From Desmodesmus armatus (Eukaryota > Chlorophyta > Chlorophyceae > Sphaeropleales > Scenedesmaceae), in the NCBI GenBank assembly GCA_007449985.2, contig VIIQ02000121.1:124001-188000 (forward strand): a DNA stretch of 64,000 nt, written 5' to 3'. The notes below the pieces were generated by a model. The model ran no database searches and was not told the DNA's origin. It saw only the letters and a list, made by a program, of their open reading frames with translations. Both the position numbers and the translations under genes were made by a program. How positions within the stretch are numbered: the first letter of the stretch is position 1; the number at the start of each line of letters is the position of its first letter. This document shows, in pieces, positions 34,847 to 46,332 of the stretch.

Positions 34847-36217
34847 GTTGCCAGCGTCAACGGTCGCGATATCGGTCGATGCACACGCGTACAAAGATTG
34901 CACAGGATGCCGAGTTCTCCAATACGATGTTTTCAAATAGGGGCTGCCTCGCTGGCTACATGCACGCCCAACGCTATGGGAAGGTCAGAGGCATGCCGTG
35001 CTACACTAAGTGCTCTGCCTAGGTTTCGCGCTCTTGCGCACGCGCTTCGATCGGCACTGTTTATTATTGCAGCGTGCTGACGACAGAGGACTGGCGGCTG
35101 CAAGTCCAAAGTATGATGAATTTGGTGTCACAACCTCGAAGTCTCATACATACCCCATCCTGCTGCCAAGGCAAGCAAGACAATGACCAAGCAGCTGCAA
35201 GTAGATCCGGGACACAGGCTCCGCTGTCCCTTTGGCATTATGGTGTATACGTATACATACGGTATGCATGTATACGGTATGCATGCGCCAGGTAGACAGG
35301 GAGTTACTGTCGGAAGTCTTCCATGCAGTTGCAAGCCGTCAGTGCCGTTCGCCAGCAGTTGTCGCCTGTGAGGTTGTTGGATGTGTCGCAAGATGAGCAG
35401 CGCAACTTACGTGCGCTCTTGCCTGGCAGCGCGACATGGATGCCACGCGTTCCAACAGCATGCGCATGCATGCATGCACCCCCACCCCCCCACCCCCCCA
35501 GCAGCGAGCGCGGCTACACGCCAACAGCAAGGAAGTATAAAATATGGTATCATACAGTCCGCGCAGACTGTGCCTGGCAGGACTACAGCCTAGCCAGGGC
35601 TGTTGGTGTGCCAGTAGGCATTCCACAGCTGGGGTGGCTGCAACTTTGGCATCGTTCTTGAGTTGACCAAGCAACTGTAGGTAAAGTGCAGTGATTTCAG
35701 TGCACAGACAGTTCTGCCCTTTTGCTCATGGTGGCAGTGCCATAGCAAGAGAGGGGACACTGGCCATGTGAGTGATGCCAGGTTCTTCATTCGCAACCAG
35801 CCTGGTGACGGTCAGGTGTCCTCAGCTGCGCCTGTGTAAGCGCAGGCTTCAAGAGTTGACATGAGGAGGGCTACCCTTGTTTTTTATTCAACGCATGCCA
35901 CCTAGTGACTGAATGTGAAGAAGGGCCGTCCAAGTGCCACAGGGGCACTGCTGCCACCCTTGTTCCACCCTGCCACCCTAGGGCAGGCCTGCTCACTTGC
36001 AAGAAAAAGCCTCTGCAGAAGCCACATTGTCGGCTAGCAGACTGCGTGCTATTGCTGAATATGATTCAGGTTGCTGACATTTTAACATCGATTCAGTATG
36101 CTTCCTTTGTGCAAGGTGCGTGATCAAAGTTTTCCCGCGGTCCAACTGCACGACATGCAAATAACGGCACATCACGCAATAGGATATACTACTCTTGAGA
36201 TTATTAAGAGCTGATAC
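34847..36217. promoter_or_regulatory. Divergent intergenic region with a short direct repeat
   Basis: A 1.37-kb interval lies between the ectodomain gene (minus) and the pseudouridine synthase gene (plus). It contains a 14-bp direct repeat at 35257-35270 and 35272-35285, set in a TATAC/GTATAC palindromic stretch (35244-35287). No gene is supported inside. Confidence 0.4.
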
Positions 36218-36437
36218 ATGTTTTCTGCGCAGTCGATTCCACATATCCGCCCCACTGGTGTCACCTCAGTCAACAGCACTGTCTTCATGCTGCTGCACCG
36301 CTGTAGTGCTGCTGCTGCTGCTGCCTGCAGTGCACGTGCTGCTCAGCGGTGCAACAGAATCGTAGCATGCTCAAGACAAGTTTCAGCTGCACCACCATAT
36401 ACCAGCTCCACAGGGATCCAAGCAACCACTAGCACAT

Positions 36438-36474
<37 letters not shown>

Positions 36475-38710
36475 CAGCAGTTGGAAAACAGCACGCAGTC
36501 ATAAGTCTCATCGACTCCAAGCCAAAGCCTCCGATGCCAGTGGCAGTGTAGATGAGGAAGATGATAATGAAGACAGCATCCCACAGCAAGGAAAGCCTCT
36601 GCGTGTGGAGCGCCTGCTAGCAAATTTGGGATATGGCAAGCGGAAGGAATGTACCGCCATGATCAAACGCAAGCAGCTGGTGTATGCAGCAACAGGACAG
36701 CCAGCAAAGGTGAGCTAGAATCAACAGCCCTGCCCACTGACTTGCGTGTATCCAGCAACTGAGGCAGTGCTCAGCAATCAGCTTGTGGCACTTGCCGCTG
36801 TGCAGCTGTGGCACCAAGCCAATGGCAGCAACAGCCTCACTCAAGCTGTTCTAGGCCAACACAGCTCTGCTTCAAATAAATGCAGCATCCCAGAATCAGG
36901 CAGCAGCAACATTTCTGTGCACCTGTAGCTCACATTGATTTGGATAGTACACTGTACACTGTAGCACCGGCACTGTCCTGCCATACATGGTACCCCAATC
37001 AGCCTCAACCCGACGCCGTTCAGGCTGAACTCGTGTCTATCGAATATTTGCATGTGTAGAGTTGTGTGTGGTGCGCATGTTCCCTTCCTACTGTCTGCCA
37101 GGTGGGTGAGAAGGCGTTGGCCCACCAGCTGCTGCTTCTAGGGGAGCGCCTGGACCCTGCACCACCCCTCACCCTCATCCTGCACAAGCCAGTGGGCTAT
37201 GTGGTGACCTCACCCGAGGATGAGGTGGTGCTGGACTCAAAGATATATGACCTGCTGCCATACAGGTATGGTGTGTGTGACTGTTATGCCCAGGGGTACA
37301 GGCGGAACGAAGGATGTCTTGTGTGACAAGACATGCACTGTGGGACAGGAGCAAAGAACAAGGGCTTGCAGTAGTGCTGTGACACGTTGAAAGGTGAATG
37401 TTCAATGTGCAGCTGTGCCATGAGTGTACAGCGTGGGGTGTTGATGCTAGTGTGCTTCCTGTGACGAGGCGCTCCCCCCCCCCCCCATATCATGCCAATG
37501 GCAATGTTCAAAGACTGGTGCGCCTGCTGCTGCCATGTGCCGCCTGCACACCAGGTTTGGTCGCCGCAAGCCCTTTCTGTCTTCAGTGGGTCGCCTTGAC
37601 AAGGACACCAGCGGCCTGCTGCTGATGACAGATGACGGCCAGCTGCTGCACAGCATACAGTCACCAACAAAAGGTACTGCCAGTGGTACAGCCAGCCCTG
37701 TTGGGTGGTTGCTACCAAGGGGCTGCTGTTGGGATGTTCCGCTTGAACATGCTTGACACCAGCACCAGCATGAACCATGCATGCTTCACTTGGCTGAGAC
37801 AGCTACGCAGCGAAGCATTCTCATGTTGTTTGCAGTGCGTTCTCGATGCTGCTGCTGTTTTGTTTTCAGCTAATTGCTTCGGCTGAGCAACAGAGGCAAA
37901 TCACCTGCCCCGCTGGTGCCCTTGTGTCACTGTGTATGTTCAGGCATCTGGAAGTGCTACCGGGCCAAGCTTGACAGCAGCCTGACAGGCAAGGAGGCAG
38001 AGAAAGCCATTCAGCGCTTCGGCAGCGGCCAGATGCAGCTGCAGGGTGACCGCACCCCCCTGCTGCCAGCAGCCCTGCACATGCTGGACGACACAACCGC
38101 AGAGATCAGCATCTGCGAAGGGCGCTACCACCAGATACGGCGCATGTTTTCAGCCATCGGTCACACAGTAGTCGAGCTGCACCGGCACACCATAGGAGGC
38201 CTGAGCCTGCTGCAGGAGTCAGACCTGCCACTGGGCGGCTGGCGGTTAGCAACTGCAGCTGACATAGCGGCAGTGCTGTCAGGGCCAGAGTCTCTCGAGG
38301 CAGTGCAGCAGCAGCGGCAACAGCAGGATGGCACCCTAGGTCAGCAGCAGCAGCTACAGCCTGCATCCGTGGCTAGAGCTGTAGCTTCTGTAGAGCAGCA
38401 AGGGCAGCGGCCCCATCCGGCCACAGGCAGCAGTAGTGGCAGCAGTGATGTGGAGTTACCGCAGAGCAGAGGGGACGGCCAGGGAGGTCCCGGCAGCAGC
38501 AGCAGCAGCAGCCCTGCAGGAAGCAGTAATGATGACGCTGATGATGACCTATTTGAAGAGGAGGAGGTTGATCATTTAGGGGAGGCAGCAGCTGCTGCTC
38601 GGCGCTTCAAGGCGACCAGCAAACGTACGCGGCGGAAGGCTGTTCTGTCGAGGCAGGTGCAAGCCATGCGCTTGCAGCAGCAGCAGACTGCACGTGATGC
38701 AGGAGACTAG
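36218..38710 (+). CDS. RsuA-type rRNA pseudouridine synthase, probably organellar
   Basis: Exons 36218-36709, 37102-37265, 37555-37673 and 37944-38710 join in phase for 513 residues. The first ~110 residues are Ser/Ala/Arg-rich with a poly-Ser run, like a transit peptide; ATG 36287 is an alternative start. An S4 RNA-binding domain begins at LRVERLLANLGYGKRKE. The catalytic motif is VGRLDKDTSGLLLMTDDG, with the catalytic Asp in RLD. Later come ISICEGRYHQIRRMF and VVELHRHTIGGLSL. These agree with RsuA/RluB/RluE enzymes, which isomerise a single uridine in small- or large-subunit rRNA; RsuA makes pseudouridine 516 of 16S rRNA. The last ~130 residues are a Gln/Ser-rich, then acidic (DDLFEEEEVD), then basic extension not found in the bacterial enzymes. 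TGTAA lies at 38743-38747. Confidence 0.88.
36439..36480 (+). repeat. CAG/AGC microsatellite encoding poly-Ser
   Basis: About 14 near-perfect AGC units lie inside exon 1 of the pseudouridine synthase gene, in the presumed transit peptide region. Confidence 0.9.
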
Positions 38711-38742
38711 GGCAGTAGGTGGTCGATGCAAGTGTGTCGGCA

Positions 38743-38747
38743 TGTAA
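38743..38747 (+). terminator. TGTAA poly(A) motif of the pseudouridine synthase gene
   Basis: It lies 32 nt after the stop at 38710. The convergent threonyl-tRNA synthetase gene ends 420 bp further on. Confidence 0.5.
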
Positions 38748-39167
38748 GACCTGGCAAGCTCGAGCTCCTTGCAGGTGGTCATGGAGGGTGCCGCACCTGA
38801 ACAGCAGGCCTTGCTGCTAGAGAGTTTTAAACTTGAAGCTTGCAGCGCACAGCTACTGCCCTGCTGCTTACCACTCGCTCTGTTCAAAACATGAATTGAA
38901 TGAGTGCTGGCGCGCGCAATGACCAATACAAAGTGCCAACCTCCAGGCACCAACGCCGTACAACAACCTTTGATGTTGCAAACACTGCATGGAATCGACA
39001 GCCCAGGTGTCTGCCGTGCATGCAGCCCCCGCATCTGGCAATCCTAAACTTCTGCTGGGCCGGCAACAGTACTCCTGCACCGCCGGTGACACGCAAACAA
39101 CAGTGAACAGCTGCCCAGGTCCTGTCAGCACAAAACCAAAAGTCTCTCTCCACGCTCAGCACAGCCG

Positions 39168-42100
39168 TCAGCTGGCTGCTGCTGGTGCTGCCTCCTGCTG
39201 CTGCTCCCCGTCTTCGTGTTTGCTGCCAAAGGCGCTGTCTAGGCTGCGGCTGTCGCGCTCCTGTGCCAGCAGCTGCTTGACCTCCTCAACAGGCCGCATG
39301 CCGTGCACAACGTTGTCACGGGTGCGCACGTTGACGGTGCCCTCAGCCTGCAACAAAAAACACAGCAATTGCTGTCAACAGGCTACATTGTGCCTTACGC
39401 GCAATCAGCACTACCTCTCACGGGCGCAGCGTTGCTGCGCATGCTGCAGCACCAACAGCCCAACAGATTTGCATCCCTCCCGGGAGCCGGCATTACTGCT
39501 CAGCAGGAGCTGGCCGCCTTCCAACCCCTGGCCATGCGCTCAGCAAACACCCTGCTTTCAGATGCCACCTCGCAACCATGCACACTCCCTGTGCTCAACC
39601 TCCTTTCTAGACAACCCCCAAAAGCAGACAACACCGTCTTCTTACCTTTTCCTGCTCTCCCACCACCAGGATGTAGTTGTACTGCGACAGCTGCGCCTCC
39701 CGCACCTTCTTCTGCATGGTGCGGTCGCTGTTGTCCACATCAACATGCAGCTTGGCACCACGCAGCTTGCGGCGCACCTGCGACACACACGTACGGCATG
39801 GTTTGACTACATTTGTTGGATTGTGTTCGTGTCCCTGCTACCATTGCTTACATGTGACTCACATGTAAACCATGTATGCAACACCCGAACAGCGCAGTCT
39901 TTCCGCCTGAAGCGTGTGGTGAAACTTCCAAGAGCAGCACCGTGAGCAAGAGCAATGCGCAGCACACATCTAGCAGGCTGGTATGCGCACTAAACAATCG
40001 CTGCTGCTGCCGCCGCATGTGCTCACCTCCTGTGCATACTCCTCCACCTTTTGGTTGATGGGCACCACCATGACCTGGCGGGGTGACAGCCACAGCGGCC
40101 ACTTGCCGCCATAGTGCTCCGTCAGGATGGCCAGCATGCGCTCAACACTGCCCAGCACAGCCCTGATGATGAAAGGCAGGTACAGCAGTAATGCAAGCAC
40201 ACCATGGCGTCAGCCTAAGGCTCCAGCCAAGGAGGACACACAGCATCAACAGAGGCACTTTTTCTCTCTGGCTGTGCCGCTGGTGTTGTTAGGATGGGAG
40301 AGGGGCGGTGGACACTGGGCCGGGCGAGGGTGGGCCACGATGCCCTTGTGCTGGACAGGCGACACATGCAAGCTGTGCTGCACACTACCCTGGCAACCAC
40401 GGTCCATCCTGGGGCCTGCTGCAGCAGACTGACAACAGCCACTCTGCCGCTCTGCCTGCCACTGCTCTGCCGGCGCGCAGTACCCTGAGGGGGTCCACCT
40501 CACCTGTGCACAATGACAGGGCGCTCATAGGTGCCCTGCTCGCTCTGGTAGCTGAGGTCAAAGCGGATGGGCAGCTGGAAGTCAAGCTGAACGGTGGCAC
40601 ACTGGAACTTGCGGCGCAGGGCGTCGTACACTGCAGCAGCAATGGATGCAGCAGGAGCAGCGATACCGTCACAATGATGGACCCAACGGGGTGGCATGCG
40701 CTTTACCGGCAGGATGGTCGCACACTTTCATTAGGAGGCCCTGACCCCATGCTGGGCTGTCACGCTGCACATCCTACTGCATGCGGAACCCAATGCAAGC
40801 TTGCTTGCAGGATGTTCTACTGTTTGCAGTACCCAGCATCAGAAAGGCCTCAGGCAGCCATGATCAAAAACGTAGGCGGCCCAGTGCCGGCAGCATCCGC
40901 CACACCCACCAGTGATGTCGATCTTTGGCCCGTAGAATGCTCCATCAGCAGGGTTGAGCACCCACTCACGCCCTGATGCGTTGAGGGCCTCCTCCAGCGC
41001 AGCCTCAGCCTTGTTCCACATCTCAAGCTCACCTACACACACATGCACACAACATACATACACCCAACAATACATACACAGAGTCCTTGGCGCTTACGTA
41101 TGTCCTGTCACGCTTTCTTCATATCAACAACAGGAAACGTTGCCGCTTCTAAAGAAGCATGCTTCAAGGCTGGGGTATCACCTGCTGCTAGGGATCTGCT
41201 GGTAGGAGCCACTGACAGCACACAGCTGCCACTCTGATGCTTCAGCCACTCAGCATGCTGACCACATGCCATGCAGTGACCACAATGCTGCTTTCCCAAC
41301 TACGCTGCCCCCAACATGCACCCTTGTGTCTGCTGTGCATCTGCAGAGGACTTGTGCGCATGTTGCATCACTGACGCACCCAGGTAGCTTTCTGGCCGCG
41401 TTGAGAGGGCCATGGTGTAGTCCAGGCCAAAGATGCCGTACACCTCGTCAAGCATCTTCAGGAAGCTGGTCACCTCACGCATCACCTGGGGGGGGGGGGG
41501 GCACAGGAGCCACAGGCGACCAACGGGGCAAGCGGTATTGTCAGCTCTGTGGGGCTGGGACCCAAGCAAGAGGCCACCTCAGCAACAGCGACAAAACAAA
41601 CGTGAAGCTGGCAACAGGCAGCAGGCGCTGCCCACCGCAGTCCCTGGCATGGCTGGCTGCATATGAAAAGAGTTGCTGCCGCCACTATTGGCAATTGAAC
41701 ATCTCAATGTTGCGCTTGGGGCAGTCCAACAAGCGTCATCACAGGCAAACTTTACCATGCGCTTCACCCCACCCGTCTACGCTGTTCCGTGTGTCCTGCT
41801 GCCCCACCTGGTCGGCTCTGCAGAAGATGTGTGCGTCATCCTGCACGAAGCGCCTCACACGGGTCAGCCCACTCAGCGCACCGCTGAACTCATTCCGGTG
41901 CAGCACACCAAAGTCAGCCATGCGCAGAGGCAGCTCCCTGCACACCACACAGATTGAGGTGCACGAGCAGCACAGCACAAGTGTAACTAGACGGATGGCA
42001 CAAGTTTCAGCTCTCAAAGTACTCGTCAGCTACAGACCGGCAAACACAGCACAGCACGAGAGCAAAAACGCATATGTCGTCAAGACAGGCTTCGGCACTC

Positions 42101-45100
42101 ACACCCCTTGAATTTGATGCTCAGGCCAAACAAGCGTGGGGCCTCTTCACTGCAGCTAGCAGCACTGCACGCTCTTGCCCAGCCACCAACAGCCCCAAGG
42201 CCCAGGGGTGCACACCTGTAGGAGCGCTGCTTGCTGCCGAACATGAAACTAGCAATCACAACCATACAGTGAGGGCTAGCGAATCCCCCCGACTGCGGGC
42301 AGCAGCACTGCGCACTGTCGGCAGCAGCAGGAGCAACTAGCCGCCTTCAAGGGTTGGGTGGGTGCACACCTGTAGGAGCGCTGCTTGCTGCCAAACATGA
42401 CGCAGTGTCCTGGGCAGTTCATGGGCTTGAGGCCGTACTCCTGCTTCTCCACATCAAAGCTGAACATGTTGTCACGGTAGTGGTCGGCGTGACCGCTGGT
42501 CTTCCACAAGTCGAAGTTGTAGATGTTGGGGGACACAACCTGGGCGGAGGGGCAAGGGGGGGGGGGCGCAGAATCACGGTGTCAGGAAAAAGACATGGTG
42601 TCAAAACAACATCAAGCATGAGAGTGAGACGAACGCAACGCTGCACATTTGGGGGTTCTCACACCACGAATCTGATGGCACCACTGCCAGGCCCCTATAC
42701 AGTTTAAACAGCTTGACGGCAGTCTGCAATGCAGTGAGCGCAACCTGCCAGTGCGTGTAGTCCTGTACTGGACAGCTGCAGCTCGGCAGGCCTGGCCCTG
42801 CCCCAGCTGCACCCCTCTATCCCTCCCACCCCGACCGCCTCCACCCAGTTCCCACGTGCACCAGCCCCTTGTGAATGCACTGTCCCCACTTCTTGCTGTC
42901 GGTCGGAAGGGGGGGGGGGGCAGTGGGCCCGCCTCACCCCATGAGACCCCACGCAGGTTGCCAACAACCTCAGCACCGCCCCCTCACCTCCTCATACTCA
43001 TACTCCCAGTACTTCTCCCTCATCAGGTCTATGAGGGTGTTGTAGATGCGCCCGCCATGGGGCAGGAAGAAGGCGCTGCCTGGCGACAGGTGGTGGAAGA
43101 AGAACAGGTCCTGCTGCACACCCACGTTGCGGTGGTCACGCTTCTTCGCCTCCTCAATGCCTGTGTGCACACACAGTAGAAATACACATACACATACACA
43201 TTCTTAGCACCCTTCTCTGCAGGGAAAAGCACAAAGATTCTGCATCAGTGTCAGAGATCAATTACTGTGATGAAAGTTCACCCTGTATCCTGGTCAGACT
43301 CTGCATGCACTGCTAACACACAGCAGCGCGAAGTCAGCACACCCCCAAAAGCACTTCCAGCACCAACAGAGCCCCCGCCACCAGGGCACTCTCCAGTGGC
43401 GGCACAGGGAACTTAGCCCTGGTATGATATACTGGCGGTGCTGAAAGCAGCAGCCGCACATTTTTGTAATGGGTGCTGATATCAACTGTCAGCATGCACG
43501 GCTGTCTGTCGCAGCGTACTCACGCCTCTGGTACTCCTTGAGCTGAGCCTTGTCAGGGAAGGTGATGCCGTACACGCGCTGCAGGGGCTCCTTGTTCACA
43601 TCAGCACGCCAGAAGGCACGAGACACGTTGGTCACACCGATCGCCTGACACAAGCAGCAGCGCAGGTGGATGAGGCAGCAGTAGGATTGGCGGGAAAGCA
43701 ACTCGAGTGTCTGTGTGTGTGTGTGTGTGTGCGCCGCATGCGTCCCGGTGCTGTGCAGCTCTCAAGCTGTGGCAAATGGCTCTGCTGGGCAAGAAGCTTC
43801 AAAACGTCAACTGCGCATTGTGTAGTTGCAGCCAAGGTTGAAGGTTGCTGTGCTGTGCTGTGCTGTGGTGTGGTGTGCTGACCTTGAGGAAGCTGGTTGA
43901 GGGCAGGTGTGGTCCGTGGCAGAGGTCTACCATGGGGCCCACACGGTACAGGCTGATGGTGGCATCCTCAGGCAGACCCTGGATGATCTCAATCTGGCAA
44001 CGGCAGCGCAAAGCAGAAAACATGAATTGTGGTCAGGTTGGGGTGGCAGTGCAGAACGCGCGTCTGCTGTAAGCAGGAACAACGGACACATCTGCTCCAT
44101 GACCTGACGGAGGCTGCGCGTCAAGCGCCTGCTCTTATTGACCAGCAAACTGGTCACAAAATTACTAACGATGCTGCTGCAAAGAATATGCTTGCAGTGA
44201 GCACCACTGTGTGCCAATACAGACACCGTCCACCCCTCTGCCCTTCCTGCTGGTCCCCCTCTGCACACCCCGCCTCCCTGACCGGAAACCCCGCACCTCA
44301 CATCCACGATTACACATGCATCCCACCTACCTTGAACTTGTTTTCCTGGAACATGCCCAGTGCCTCCTCCCTGCTGACCACCACACGCTGGAAGCGCTGG
44401 TTGTCCTTGATGATGGTCTCAATGCGCTTCTCAAGGGCAGGGCGATCATGGTCAGACAGCACCTGCAACACGCGCACATTCAGCACAGCAACGCACAGCA
44501 CAGATTGCACACAGCAGTGAAAGCAGGTTGGGGTGGGGACACATGGGCCAAGACCGTCCTCACAGCGAGTTGACACATAGCGCATGGTGGCGTGGACGCT
44601 TCAAGGTGCTGTGCAGGCCGTACCACACAATGCGGCACATACCCCGCCCTGCTGGAGCTGCTGGGTGCATGTCGTACACCCTGTCCTGTCTAGCTGTCCT
44701 GTTGCTAGCCATTCTGTGCCCCCCAGCTATGCTCTGGTGCGCTGCGGTGTGCTGTGGTGTGCTGTGGTGTCCCAACCTTGTCGCCCATGAAGCAGTCATA
44801 GTAGAAGCCCTCCTCCAGTGCAGGGCCAATGGTGAGGTCCACACCATACTGCAGCTCCAGGGCCTGGCCCAGCACGTGGGCAGACGAGTGCCAGAAGGTC
44901 TGTGGCGCAGCAACAGCATACACACCCAGGCGGCCACATGGATGATGAGCTTCAGTACACAGCTGCTGCGGCAGACAGCACCCCTAGCTGCTGCAGACAC
45001 ACTGCGGCAGCGGTGTGCCTTCCCTTGCCTGTTGGTTGTATTGCTAGATACCACCCCTTGCCCTCCCCAAAAGGCAGTTTGGTCTGCAAAGGCGTTCATC

Positions 45101-45860
45101 CAATGGGCATACCCCGAGGGAGCCACTAGCATAGCGCACGCACGGGGGTTATCCTCTGCCTCTCTGTGCTTGCATGTACTGCTACTGGCTGCGTGCAGCA
45201 CACACACCCAACTGCCCCTGGTCAAGCACCCAGCACCCATCATAAGCGCACCTCCTTGCCCTCTGGCTCATCAAAGGTGTGCAGGCTGATGTTGCAGTCA
45301 CCCTCCAGGGGCCTGAACAGGTCCCACACCTCGCCATCAACCTTGGCCACAACAACCTTCTTGGCCAAGCTCTTGCTGATCTGGTTGGCAACGTCCAGGG
45401 GTGTGGTTGCGCCTTTGATCCCCTCCTTTGCTGCACCATCGGGCAGGGTGACCTTGATGGGCACGTTGGCGGCCTTTGCTGCTTCAATTGCTGACTCCTC
45501 GCGCGCATGGTACTGCTCAAACAGGTCAATACGCTTCTTGTAGTAGGGCTGACGCTCCTTCACAGCCTCTGCGAAGGCAGCCTCCTTGCCATCTGCCACC
45601 TGCATGACAAACAGTGTCTGTTGGTAGGCAGCTGCTGCAGCAAGCCTGGTGGGGCATTCCCTGGTGGCCCTGATCGCTGCTCTGTTTACCAGGGGCTGCA
45701 AAGGTTCATTGTGTGCTTCGATAATCTCAAAACACAGTGCACAAGCCTTGATTACACTGGACGCCAACCACCCCAGAAACTGCTCCTATCTGCCGCTGCA
45801 GCAGAAGAACCGGACCTTCAGGTCTGCGACGCCCTTTGCAGCGTCATCTGCCGCTCCCAT
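39168..45860 (-). CDS. THRRS: Threonyl-tRNA synthetase
   Basis: Fifteen exons join in phase for 718 residues: 45816-45860, 45252-45599, 44777-44899, 44331-44462, 43883-43993, 43524-43644, 42988-43160, 42370-42539, 41808-41937, 41380-41485, 40910-41032, 40504-40630, 40027-40162, 39646-39777, 39168-39347. Order of parts: N-terminal TGS domain ([10 protein letters not shown]), editing domain with HSSAH and DLCHGPH, class II core with [10 protein letters not shown] (zinc Cys), the motif 2 region ([23 protein letters not shown]), the STRPE segment, motif 3 ([17 protein letters not shown]), and the anticodon-binding domain ([23 protein letters not shown]). It charges tRNA-Thr and hydrolyses Ser-tRNA-Thr. 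The short first exon ([15 protein letters not shown]) with an unusual donor GTCCGG is the least certain part; the open frame upstream has no ATG, so a plastid form would need another exon. Confidence 0.95.
39900..39966 (+). pseudogene. Fragment of AP-2 alpha exon 9 inside a threonyl-tRNA synthetase intron
   Basis: On the plus strand this segment is nearly the same as the sense sequence of the AP-2 alpha acceptor and start of exon 9 (about 51568 downward on the minus strand). It encodes [18 protein letters not shown] against ACGETAKSSTVNKSNAQH in the gene. The match begins in the intron just before the 3' splice site (CGCCTGAAG against CGCCTGCAG), so it came from genomic DNA, not from mRNA. 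It lies antisense to the synthetase gene, between its exons 39646-39777 and 40027-40162. Confidence 0.8.
42207..42246. repeat. Duplicate of a threonyl-tRNA synthetase exon end (decoy donor)
   Basis: Forty bases here match 42361-42400 except for one base. The second copy is the real end of exon 42370-42539 with its donor (FGSKQRSYR, then AG|GTGTGCACC). The first copy lies 154 bp further into the following intron and keeps the donor. Confidence 0.85.
43711..43732. repeat. (GT)n microsatellite
   Basis: About ten GT units in a threonyl-tRNA synthetase intron. Confidence 0.9.
43846..43880. repeat. TGCTG/TGGTG pentamer array
   Basis: About seven 5-bp units (gctgt/ggtgt) directly before the exon end at 43883, on the intron side of a minus-strand donor. 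A shorter relative lies at about 44735-44770, also beside a donor (44776). Confidence 0.75.
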
Positions 45861-46332
45861 CGTGATCACTTTGCGGCGTTTTGCAGGTCGAATTGCGCTG
45901 TAGCGGACAGAGCAGGCCCCGGCAGCAAATGGCTCAAGTGACTGCTGATCTACTGTTGCTTTGTCTCCTCAAGACGAGGGGGCTGCCTCTCACACACAAT
46001 ATTTCTTTTACTTGCACATTCGCTTGCCACTTCAGCTACCAGGCTAAAATGACTAACGTGGCCGTTACAAGCAGTTGGCAACCATTTGTACAGTACATTT
46101 TCAACTGACGAAGTCCTAGTTGACTGGCACTGTTATCACTGGCTGGAACCTGCATTCCAAGCCTTTACAAAAGCTCAATCACCATTGAAATGGGATTGAC
46201 ACCCAAGCAATGTGTACTTGTACTCGGTTGTGACATGTACACCCCTTCCAAAGTTTGAGGGTTGCAGCTCCAAGTGCCAGCCTGGCGAGCGTGCGAAGGG
46301 GACAACACAAACAGTCACATGCTGACTCGGCC
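45861..46332. other. Spacer between the AP-2 alpha and threonyl-tRNA synthetase genes
   Basis: A 472-bp head-to-tail interval on the minus strand. It holds the AP-2 alpha 3' UTR (minus-strand TGTAA at 46165-46169, 164 nt after the stop) and the synthetase promoter. Confidence 0.55.

Noticed and set aside
43711..43880. GT and pentamer arrays as a mobile-element end or telomere-like repeat
   Set aside because: They are short intronic microsatellites with no flanking duplication or terminal inverted repeats.
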